The position numbers and the translations under genes were made by a program. DNA of 46,097 bases from Clostridiales bacterium (GTDB lineage Bacteria; Bacillota; Clostridia; Lachnospirales; WQUN01): assembly GCA_031270945.1 (NCBI GenBank), contig JAISWZ010000122.1, forward strand, positions 1 to 46,097. Direction: 5' to 3'. The notes beneath the pieces were generated by a model. That model was not told where the DNA came from. It did no database searches and was given only the letters and a program-made list of their open reading frames with translations. This document shows, one piece after another, positions 16,897 through 24,480 of the stretch. The number at the start of each line of letters is the position of its first letter. Within the stretch, counting starts at the first letter, position 1.

Positions 16897-17850
16897 TTAC
16901 ATCTTAGGGCCTCTTGGGTAATGCGTCGGCTTATCGATCTGCCCCATCCTAGGCCCTGCTTCCAAGTGCCTTCTGCGAAACTCTGTAGGCGGATACCCTA
17001 TCAGCTCCGAGAATATTCGCGAGAAGTAATTGGCATCCTCAAATCCTGCCATGGAAGCTATCACTGTGACAGAGCTGTCAGTGTGCATTAGGTACGTCTT
17101 GGCAAACTCTATCCTCACTTTGTTGATGTAGGCGTTCAGGTTGACGCCTGTGCGCTTCTTGAACAAATGGCTCAAATAGCTTTCGCTGCAGTGGCAGAAG
17201 TCGGCTATCTCGGAGACCTTGATCCTTGAGTCGTAATTCTGCTGTATGTATTCAGTGGCGTGAACAATGATGGTGTCCTCGGAGGACGAGATGTACCTTG
17301 CGTTTGAAAGCCTGGCGTCTTCAGGCTGCGCGTTCTTGAGGGTCCAGTACGTGTTTCCCAGGTATTCGGCAAGCATTCTCACAACAATCAAAAGCTCTTC
17401 CACATCAGTGTCAACGTTCTTGATGTTGTCTTTGTAAAGCTCAGAAGCCTTTGCCGCATCCTCTTTATCCTTTTGGAAAGCCTTGGCTATCCTTCTTTCA
17501 GTCTTTACCTCGTTCGACTGGAAAAAACCAACGCAGATCGCTCCAAGCAGCATGCCATCGCATTTAATGGGAAGGACGTGCTCGCTCAGCCCCGCATGGC
17601 ACATGCCAAAAAACTCTCCCTCTTTCTCCAGCTTGTCTCTCATGCCTTTCATCATGGAGAGGCAGATGTGGTACCTCTGGGAGTGCTTTATGTACATGCA
17701 AAACGGGTTCGTGTGCGCCAAATACGGCCTTAGCGCCTCGTCAAGGGACTTGTTTATTGGGACAAACCCGCAAAAGTCCTTGACGCAAACCTGGACGTTG
17801 TATTTGGAGATGATGTGCTCGAGATAATCCGATATGCACTTGTAGCTCAC
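16897..17850 (-). CDS. PocR-domain AraC-family regulator
   Basis: 317 residues. Residues about 5-160 form a PocR-type ligand-sensing domain (VCVKDFCGFVPINKSL; conserved cysteines in FCMYIKHS, YHICLSMM and GMCHAGL; LLGAICVGFF). Residues about 210-310 are the AraC DNA-binding domain (IKVSEIADFCHCSESYLSHLFKKRTGVNLN and FEDANYFSRIF). PocR domains sense small polyols or hydrocarbons in known cases, and cysteine-rich versions may use redox or metal. The frame is open to a TTG at 17883, but GGGGAG in front of the GTG at 17850 makes that start likely. Divergent from the FAD oxidoreductase gene, which is its probable target. Confidence 0.9.
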   Translation of the reverse strand: MSYKCISDYLEHIISKYNVQVCVKDFCGFVPINKSLDEALRPYLAHTNPFCMYIKHSQRYHICLSMMKGMRDKLEKEGEFFGMCHAGLSEHVLPIKCDGMLLGAICVGFFQSNEVKTERRIAKAFQKDKEDAAKASELYKDNIKNVDTDVEELLIVVRMLAEYLGNTYWTLKNAQPEDARLSNARYISSSEDTIIVHATEYIQQNYDSRIKVSEIADFCHCSESYLSHLFKKRTGVNLNAYINKVRIEFAKTYLMHTDSSVTVIASMAGFEDANYFSRIFSELIGYPPTEFRRRHLEAGPRMGQIDKPTHYPRGPKM

Positions 17851-18443
17851 TCTTTCTCCCCCCTTTTTTAATTTTTTATCCAAAAATTTTTGAATTTAAG
17901 GATTTTCGCTTTAGCCTTTGCGCCATCTGGATATTTATGCTCTAATGCTTGTCCTAAGCCGCATTATGCTGCTTCCTTTTAATATGTGCATAATCACAAG
18001 AAGGCCGCCTGGAAAACGAGGCTATTTTGTAGATATTCACGATTTCCTCTTTCCAGTTTCGCCAAAATGGCTATAGCTCTTTGAAGATGCCCGCCCTTTC
18101 CTAGCGCTGCAGGGCCCCGATTTTTTTGCTTTTGGCAAAAGAGCCAGTGCGAGGCGCAAAAATAGGCAATCAATTAAAGCAGAATAATCTAGAACGTTAG
18201 CAGAATATTTAATGCTCGTTCCTTGGTTAGATGCTAAACTTAGTTCAAGGATAAAAACGAATTGGGGGCTATCTCAATAAAATCTAAGCCAAAATCAAGA
18301 TTTCAGGATGCCCTTAATTCATTATACCATAAGCGGGTTCGCTCTTTTTAGGATAATTGATCCAATTGGTTGTCCCAAGCGAGCCATTTCCACAAGATCT
18401 CGCGGCAAATCCAGCAAGCCCAAGCAAACAGGGGGATTTTACA
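17851..18443. other. Divergent control region between the AraC gene and the FAD gene
   Basis: Nearly 600 bases without a gene. It contains AT-rich blocks but no promoter I can defend. It probably carries AraC sites for both directions. Confidence 0.4.
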
Positions 18444-20600
18444 ATGATGAAACAAATGCGCTCCCAGGTTGTTGTGGCCGGCGGCGGCCCTGCGGGAGTG
18501 TCAGCCGCATTGGCGTCTGCCCGACTTGGGCGCGAAACTGTCCTTGCAACAAACCGGCCGACGCTGGGGGGCAACTCGTCAAGCGAAATTCGCCTTTGGC
18601 CTCGCGGCGCCACAGGCGGCGGCTCCTTGTTCGCGGAAGAAACAGGCATATGGGGCGGCCTCAAAATGAAAAACCTTTATGCCAACCCCGATTTCAATCC
18701 CTACATTTGGGATGACGTCCTGCTTGACGCGTGCGTGTCAGAGCCGAAGCTGACTCTGCTGCTAAACGCCCATGCCCGCTATGCGGAAATGGATGGCGGC
18801 AGGATAAAGTTTCTCAAAGTGACACAGCTTACCACTGAAGCCGAAATAGACATTTACGGGGACGTTTTCATTGATTGCACTGGAGACGGCTCAATCGCCG
18901 CGTCTGCTGGAGTGCCCTTCATAATAGGAGGCGAGGAGTCCAACGGATCATCATCCTCTTTTCCTGTCAAGACCCAAGGAAACTCCATCCTGTATTCCAC
19001 AAGGGACACCGGGAAGCCAACCAGGTTTGTCGTGCCCAGTTACGCCCATTCCATCGATCATATCGAGAGTCTCCTGAACAGGGGCGGAAGGATAATCTCC
19101 GAGAAGTCAAACGGCTGCGATCTCTGGTGGTTCGAGTATGGCGGGGAGAATGACACCATTGCTGACAGCGAGGACATAGCTCTTGAGCTGAAAAGGCTTT
19201 TGATGGGAGTTTGGGGCTATATCAAAAACAGCGGCAAATTTGAAGCTGAAAACCTGGCCCTTGACTGGATAGGCTCTCTTCCCGGAAAGCGCGAGTCAAG
19301 ACGGATGAAAGCTGAAAAGACTTTGGCCGAAGAGGATCTGCTGTCCGCCAGAACCCATCCCGACGCTGTATTCTACGGCGGCTGGTACATGGATTTTCAT
19401 CCCCCCGAAGGGATATATTCAGAAAAGGAAACCTGCATACAGATCCCCGTGAACGTTTACCAGGTTCCGTTTGGTTGCCTTTACAACAAAAAGGTTGACA
19501 ACCTGTTGTTTGCTGGCAGGATCATAGGCGTCTCGCCAAGCGCTTTCGCCTCAACAAGAATAATGAACACATGCGCCTTGTCTGGCCAGGCGGCTGGAAC
19601 AGCGGCAAGCTTGGCTAGTCTCCATAACTTGCCAATAAGCGAAATCGCCTCTACATACATTAGAGATCTCCAGACCTTTTTAATCAGGGATGACGTATTG
19701 ATCCCCTATCTAGACCTAAAGGATCCCGCTGACCTGGCCAAGGCCGCAAGGGTGGCAGCTTCAGGCTGCTCAGACGGAAAGTGCGGGCCTCCAGTTGGCC
19801 TTGCTCCTATTGAAAAGGACACCTTTGCCGTGCTTCCCGGAAACCCAGTCGCCGCTCCTGTGGAGCTTTTAGTCACAGCAAGCCAAGACGGGGTTTTGTC
19901 TGGCACATGGCATGACAGCCCTCTTCCGTCTCGCCGCTTGCTAGGCAAACCAATCCAAGGCTTTGAAGTTCCTGTCAAAAAGGGTTCCGCCCGCTGGATT
20001 TCATTGCCCGCGCCAGCGGCCCAGGGATTTCTCTCCATGAGCTTTGACTCCGCTCCTGGCATCTCCATTCACCTGGAAGAGCGCCAGCGCACTGGCTTCC
20101 TGTTTGGATCAGCCAACAGCTCGGAATATTTTTACCCGTGCATAGAAACGAACATCCCTATATACACCCCTTCAAGCGTAATCGACAGCATAGGCAGGCC
20201 TTGGGCAGGCCCTGGTGCATGGGTTGCTGACACGCTGGACAGCCCTTGGATTGAGCTTTCTTGGGACGCCCACATAACAGCGCAAGAAGCCAGGATCTAC
20301 TTCAACCCTGATTTTTCCCTAGAGCTGGCCACTTCCCTCTTCTCCTCCTGGGAGCCATCGCACATATATACAGCAAGAAAAGGCATGCCGCCTCAATTGG
20401 TCAAAAACTATTCCGTTTATGTCAAAACCGATGACGGATGGGAGCTGGCTGAAAGCCAGGAGGAAAATTGGCGCCGAATGGCGATAATAAGATTGCCTGA
20501 AAAGCCCTTTAGCAGCTTGAAGATATCAATCAAGGAAACCTACGGCGCTCCTGCCGAGATTTTCAAAGTGAGCGTGTATCCCCGCGCGAACGGCGCGTGA
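18444..20600 (+). CDS. FAD-dependent oxidoreductase of the FAD_oxidored (PF12831) type
   Basis: 718 residues. An N-terminal Rossmann fold binds FAD (VVVAGGGPAGVSAALASARLG, then TLGGNSSSEIR), with DVFIDCTGDGSIAASAG near 150 and LFAGRIIGVS and GQAAGTAASLA in the second half of the enzyme domain. From about residue 480 a C-terminal beta-rich part resembles accessory sugar-binding (discoidin-like) domains: WIELSWDAHITAQEARIYF, then a closing VSVYP. Relatives often sit in sugar clusters, where oxidation of a sugar hydroxyl is suspected; the reaction is not established. No signal peptide. I take the ATG at 18444 (AGGGGGATTTTAC before it), not the open frame at 18357. Followed by an ABC sugar system on the same strand. 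Confidence 0.85.
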   Translation: MMKQMRSQVVVAGGGPAGVSAALASARLGRETVLATNRPTLGGNSSSEIRLWPRGATGGGSLFAEETGIWGGLKMKNLYANPDFNPYIWDDVLLDACVSEPKLTLLLNAHARYAEMDGGRIKFLKVTQLTTEAEIDIYGDVFIDCTGDGSIAASAGVPFIIGGEESNGSSSSFPVKTQGNSILYSTRDTGKPTRFVVPSYAHSIDHIESLLNRGGRIISEKSNGCDLWWFEYGGENDTIADSEDIALELKRLLMGVWGYIKNSGKFEAENLALDWIGSLPGKRESRRMKAEKTLAEEDLLSARTHPDAVFYGGWYMDFHPPEGIYSEKETCIQIPVNVYQVPFGCLYNKKVDNLLFAGRIIGVSPSAFASTRIMNTCALSGQAAGTAASLASLHNLPISEIASTYIRDLQTFLIRDDVLIPYLDLKDPADLAKAARVAASGCSDGKCGPPVGLAPIEKDTFAVLPGNPVAAPVELLVTASQDGVLSGTWHDSPLPSRRLLGKPIQGFEVPVKKGSARWISLPAPAAQGFLSMSFDSAPGISIHLEERQRTGFLFGSANSSEYFYPCIETNIPIYTPSSVIDSIGRPWAGPGAWVADTLDSPWIELSWDAHITAQEARIYFNPDFSLELATSLFSSWEPSHIYTARKGMPPQLVKNYSVYVKTDDGWELAESQEENWRRMAIIRLPEKPFSSLKISIKETYGAPAEIFKVSVYPRANGA

Positions 20601-20616
20601 TGCATAGGGGCTAAGA

Positions 20617-20701
20617 GCATTCCTCAAGTGGCGCGGCAAAAGTCATAGCGATGCTTTATCGCGTGACTTTTGAAAGCCATAAATTTAAGTTTGGGATATG
20701 C
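20617..20701 (-). repeat. Palindromic element between the FAD gene and the ABC genes
   Basis: TAAGAGCATTCC ... GGGATATGCTTTA, with the AAAGTCATAGCGATGC/GCGTGACTTTT interior. The left end is slightly decayed. Confidence 0.75.
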
Positions 20702-20840
20702 TTTATGCCCCAAAATCAGCCCGAAAGAGCTCTTCGGGCTAGAAAAGCCAAAATCGCCTGGCGCCAGCCAGGCTTGCGGGCTAAAACTTGGGACAAGCGC
20801 CCAGCTTTGGCGCGCAAAAATAGAAAGCGAGGACATCAGA

Positions 20841-22202
20841 ATGAAAAAGCTAATCGCCCTTTTCCTCTGTGTGATTTTTGCCATGGCTTTGGTTTCCTGC
20901 GGCCAAAGCGCAGCTCCGGCATCAGCTGCCCCGCCAGCGGCCGAAGCTACCGCAGCGCCTAGCCAAGCGCCAGTCCAACAACCCGCAACCGAAGCTCCGG
21001 CAGCCCCAGCTCCAGATCCCGCTCCTGCGCCTGTTGAAGTCGTATGGGCTGGCTGGTCCGGCGAGGAAGACGCCAGCAAAGCCATCTTCCAATCAATGAG
21101 AGACACCTTTGGCGCAGCTACTGGAAACACTGTCAACTGGATTGGCTGGCCTTGGGCCGACACAGCGCAGCAGCTCCTTATCAGGACTGACGGCGGAGAG
21201 ACTCTGGACATTGCCCAGGTTGACATCAGCATCTACAACACGGTCGAGCAAGCTGGAGTTCTGGCAGACCTTAATGAGGTTCTTGGCGCTGACTACCTAA
21301 AAGCCAACTTTGAGGAAGCGGCTCTTGCAATCGGAAACAGGAACGGCAAGCAGACAGCAATGCCTTGGTCCATGGCATCACTTACCATGGTATATAATCC
21401 GCAAATCCTCGCGGCGGCTGGCTGGAGCGCGCCTCCAACAACAATCGAAGACTTTGAGAAATGCCTTGCTGACATCGCCGCCTACGATCCAGAAACCATC
21501 CCTTACGCTGTAAGCACCAAGGACGCCACAGCCGCTGGCGATTTCGCCCCATGGCTTTGGACTTTCGGAGGATCCATCTTTAACGCTGACGGATCGGTTG
21601 CAATCAACTCCGACGCTGGCGTAGCCGCTGTTGAATGGTACCAGAAGCTTTTGGCCGCTAACTACATCCGCATGGACATTGGCCGCTTCGAAGCCCGCCA
21701 GATGTTCGCTCAAGGAAAAGTGGCATTCTATGACGACGCTGTTGTGGCAAAGGGAACAGCCGTCAACAACGGCGTTGACCCGGCGTCAGTGGCAGAGGTT
21801 TGCAGCGCCATCCCGCGTCCAGTCCTCAAAGCTGGAGACCAGCCTCAAAGCACCATGTGGGGCCACATGCTTGTCATCTTCGACAAGTCCAAGGTCAAAG
21901 AGCAAGCGGCAGAGTTCGCGAAGCACCTTGTGAGCGAGGAAGTCGCCATGAACTACTTCAACAACAATGGCATGCCTCCCACATTGAAGTCAGTTGTAAG
22001 CTCCCCTGCAGTGCAAAACGACGCGTACGTGAAAGGCTTCCTTGAAGCCACAAAGTCCGCCCGCCTTGAAGAAACCGCAACCCTTGCCACTGGCGGAGAG
22101 ATAAAGACCATCATAACCGAAGAGCTCCAGGCTGCGCTCCTTGGATCAAAGAGCGCAAAGCAGGCTGTGGATGACATGGCCGCCAGGATAGGGTCTCTTT
22201 AA
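20841..22202 (+). CDS. Sugar-binding lipoprotein of the second ABC system
   Basis: 453 residues. A lipoprotein signal MKKLIALFLCVIFAMALVSC (cysteine 20) precedes a Ser/Ala/Pro-rich linker of about 45 residues. The mature part is a family 1 solute-binding protein (MPWSMASLTMVYNPQILAAAGWS; later MWGHMLVIFDKS). It binds a sugar or oligosaccharide at the cell surface for the MalF/MalG-type permeases downstream. An upstream extension of the frame runs through a palindromic element and is rejected; the ATG at 20841 follows AGCGAGGACATCAG. The stop codon lies inside a short tandem duplication. Confidence 0.92.
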   Translation: MKKLIALFLCVIFAMALVSCGQSAAPASAAPPAAEATAAPSQAPVQQPATEAPAAPAPDPAPAPVEVVWAGWSGEEDASKAIFQSMRDTFGAATGNTVNWIGWPWADTAQQLLIRTDGGETLDIAQVDISIYNTVEQAGVLADLNEVLGADYLKANFEEAALAIGNRNGKQTAMPWSMASLTMVYNPQILAAAGWSAPPTTIEDFEKCLADIAAYDPETIPYAVSTKDATAAGDFAPWLWTFGGSIFNADGSVAINSDAGVAAVEWYQKLLAANYIRMDIGRFEARQMFAQGKVAFYDDAVVAKGTAVNNGVDPASVAEVCSAIPRPVLKAGDQPQSTMWGHMLVIFDKSKVKEQAAEFAKHLVSEEVAMNYFNNNGMPPTLKSVVSSPAVQNDAYVKGFLEATKSARLEETATLATGGEIKTIITEELQAALLGSKSAKQAVDDMAARIGSL

Positions 22203-22300
22203 AAAGTTAATTTAAAAAGTTAATATAATGTTATGTTAAGTTAAGTTAAGTTAAGTTAAGTTAAGTTAAGTTAAGTTAAAAAGTTAAGTTAAAAAGTTAA
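22198..22300 (+). repeat. Tandem repeats after the solute-binding gene: (GTTAA)9 array
   Basis: TTTAAAAAGTTAA is present twice from 22198, with the stop codon in the first copy. Then nine perfect GTTAA units run from 22235 to 22279, followed by AAAAGTTAAGTTAAAAAGTTAA. Simple repeats of this kind can change length by slippage. Confidence 0.9.
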
Positions 22301-22342
22301 ATCAGCCAAGCTTGCGAAAACAGCAAGATTTATTTATAATTT

Positions 22343-22371
22343 AAAGCGCAAGCGCCAAGCGCTTGCGCTTT
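22343..22371 (+). other. Strong intercistronic hairpin
   Basis: AAAGCGCAAGCG and CGCTTGCGCTTT pair over 12 bp around CCAAG and are followed by TTCCTCTTTC. Placed between binding protein and permeases, it could end most transcripts or shield the 3' end of the binding-protein mRNA, so that more binding protein than permease is made. Confidence 0.65.
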
Positions 22372-22412
22372 TCCTCTTTCAGAAAGGCAGCCGCACAGAA
22401 AGGAGGGCGTGA

Positions 22413-23300
22413 ATGACAAATCATCAAAGGCCAAGAGGCCTCACCGACCCGCAAGCTGGATTTCTGCTTGTGATTCCTGGTCTTGCAGTATTCCTTGCAA
22501 TCATTGCCTATCCGTTCCTTAATTCGGTTTTCATGAGCTTCACTGACAGAAACATGATGCGACAGGTTTGGGGCTTCGTTGGATTTGAGAACTATGTCAA
22601 AGTTTTCAAGGACATTTACTTTTTGGACACACTTAAGAACACAGCCATATTCGTGGTGTGCGCGACTGTCCTGCCGTTTTGCCTAGGCTTGGCCTGGGCT
22701 GTGGTATTGAACCAGGGCTTCAAGGGCTCAGAGATTCTGCGCGGCGTGACATTGGTGAACTGGATTATCCCTGGAACTGCGATAGGGTTCCTATGGATGT
22801 GGATATTTAACGGAGAGTACGGAGTGCTAAATGGCATTCTGTCCAGCTTTGGCGTAAAAGTGAACTGGCTGGGCGCCAAGGGGACAGCGATGATGGTTGT
22901 CATCATAGCCCGTACCTGGCAGATGCTCCCATGGTACATGTCCTTTCTCTTGGGAGGCCTTCAATCTGTTTCCCTTGATGTTGTAGAAGCGGCCCGCATA
23001 GACGGCGCCAACAATTGGCAAGCGTTCACGAAAGTGATCCTGCCTTCCATGGCGTCAATCGCAACTGTTGTCCTTGTCCTTGGCATTATCGGAAACCTCC
23101 AGCACTTCGACCTGCCTTGGGTAATGGTCGAAGGAGGCCCTGCCAGAGCTACAACCACCTTCTCCATTGAAGTGTACCGCACAGCCTTCAAGAACTGGAA
23201 CCTGGGCAAAGCCGCTACCATAGGCACGATCTGGGCCGTATTGCTGGCTTGCTTCAGCTTCCTTTACCTGAAGAGCATAGACCGGCAAGACACCGACTAA
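22413..23300 (+). CDS. ABC sugar permease, MalF/UgpA type
   Basis: 295 residues and six membrane segments. The N-terminus (GFLLVIPGLAVFLAIIAYPFLNSVFMSF) and EAA loop (EAARIDGANNWQAFTKVILP, about residues 194-213) are typical. It forms the channel with the permease that follows. AAGGAGGGCGTGA precedes the ATG. Its TAA stop is also the outer end (TAAGAGC) of a palindromic element. Confidence 0.94.
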   Translation: MTNHQRPRGLTDPQAGFLLVIPGLAVFLAIIAYPFLNSVFMSFTDRNMMRQVWGFVGFENYVKVFKDIYFLDTLKNTAIFVVCATVLPFCLGLAWAVVLNQGFKGSEILRGVTLVNWIIPGTAIGFLWMWIFNGEYGVLNGILSSFGVKVNWLGAKGTAMMVVIIARTWQMLPWYMSFLLGGLQSVSLDVVEAARIDGANNWQAFTKVILPSMASIATVVLVLGIIGNLQHFDLPWVMVEGGPARATTTFSIEVYRTAFKNWNLGKAATIGTIWAVLLACFSFLYLKSIDRQDTD

Positions 23301-23432
23301 GAGCATATCCCAAATGCCGAAAAAAGCGCGAGATAGCGTTTGTTCAAGGGCAAACCGCTAAAAACATCGATGCTTGACTCAGGCTTTAACGAGCTTTTCC
23401 CGCGCCATATATTAATATCGGGATATGCTTTA
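23298..23432 (-). repeat. Palindromic element between the two permease genes
   Basis: TAAGAGCATATCCC ... CGGGATATGCTTTA. The interior has GCGTTTGTTC and GGGCAAACCGC arms and AGCGCG/CGCGCC. It supplies the stop codon of the upstream gene and ends 10 bases before the ribosome binding site of the next, so it lies inside the operon mRNA. Confidence 0.85.
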
Positions 23433-23448
23433 ATGGAGGAGAAAAGAC

Positions 23449-24279
23449 ATGTTTCAAAAAACCAAGCCGTTTACTGCCTTCGTAATCATTGTGTCTGTAA
23501 TCCTTGGCATCTTCATCTTCTTTCCCTTGCTGTGGATGATAAACACAGCCTTCAAGCCAGCCGCCAACACTTTCGACCTCTACTTCTTCATTGGGCCTTT
23601 GACTTTGGCGAACTTCAAGCGCATAGTAACAGACGCCCAAATTTTAACCTACCTGAAGAACAGCCTTATCGTGTCTTTCGCATCTAGCTTCATGGCCACC
23701 TTTGTCTCAGCGCTTGCCGGCTACAGCCTGTCCAAGTTCAGGTACAGAGGAAGAAAGATTGTAATGACCATGTTCATGATGTCCCAGGCGTTTCCCCAAG
23801 CGATACTTCTTCTCTCGATATACCTGATGATGAAAGGGTTTGGGCTTCTTGGCAGCTATTGGGCCCTGCTGCTGAGCTATGTCACATTCACTCTGCCAGT
23901 TGGCACTTGGACTTTGAAGTCCTATTTCGACCAGATACCAACAGCCCTGATTGAGTCATCCAAGATAGACGGCGCGGGATTTTTGAGAACCATGGTTCAG
24001 ATCATCTTCCCTCTGGCCGTTCCTGGCATGATATCCATCGCGATCTATGGCTTCGTCTGGAGCTGGAACGACCTTCTTTACTCTTTGACCCTTGTCACGG
24101 ACAGCGCGAAACGAACTTTGGCGCCTGGGCTCTTGATGACCTTCGTAGGAGAATTCACCACCAACTGGGGAAACATGATGGCAGCGTCTATCGTTGTCTC
24201 AGTTCCCGTTGTGCTTGTGTTCGTCTTCCTGCAGAGATACTTCATACAAGGCCTGACAGCTGGCGGCGTGAAAGGCTAA
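23449..24279 (+). CDS. ABC sugar permease, MalG/UgpE type
   Basis: 276 residues and six membrane segments. The EAA-type loop is ESSKIDGAGFLRTMVQIIFP, and the C-terminus RYFIQGLTAGGVKG is standard for the family. GGAGGAGAAAAGAC precedes the ATG. It completes the importer with the binding protein and MalF-type permease; the ATPase must come from elsewhere. TAAGAGCAT follows its last codon, a possible remnant of an element end. Confidence 0.94.
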   Translation: MFQKTKPFTAFVIIVSVILGIFIFFPLLWMINTAFKPAANTFDLYFFIGPLTLANFKRIVTDAQILTYLKNSLIVSFASSFMATFVSALAGYSLSKFRYRGRKIVMTMFMMSQAFPQAILLLSIYLMMKGFGLLGSYWALLLSYVTFTLPVGTWTLKSYFDQIPTALIESSKIDGAGFLRTMVQIIFPLAVPGMISIAIYGFVWSWNDLLYSLTLVTDSAKRTLAPGLLMTFVGEFTTNWGNMMAASIVVSVPVVLVFVFLQRYFIQGLTAGGVKG

Positions 24280-24322
24280 GAGCATGCTGCTGCTAGCGCC
24301 AGTTATTATATGCACCAATGGC

Positions 24323-24353
24323 AACAGGCGGGAGGGCTCTTTCGCCTGTTTTT
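24323..24353 (+). terminator. Terminator of the second ABC operon
   Basis: AACAGGCG and CGCCTGTT pair around a 12-base loop, followed by TTT, 44 bases past the permease stop. Confidence 0.75.
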
Positions 24354-24412
24354 CATGCAATTGGAAACCGCATATAATAAAGCAAGTTCGCGTGCTTATT
24401 GTAATGATTTAG

Positions 24413-24455
24413 CAAGGCTCAACAATCCAGTTGAGAACCTTGTTTTTTATTTTTT
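24413..24455 (+). terminator. Second plus-strand terminator hairpin
   Basis: CAAGG-CTCAAC and GTTGAG-AA-CCTTG pair, followed by TTTTTTATTTTTT. It is either a back-up terminator or the end of a small transcript beginning between the two hairpins. Confidence 0.75.
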
Positions 24456-24480
24456 AAGCTGCCGTATTAAGAGCATATGG

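Noticed and set aside
20670..20840. Longer N-terminus for the second binding protein
   Set aside because: The extension is translated repeat; a lipoprotein signal begins at 20841.
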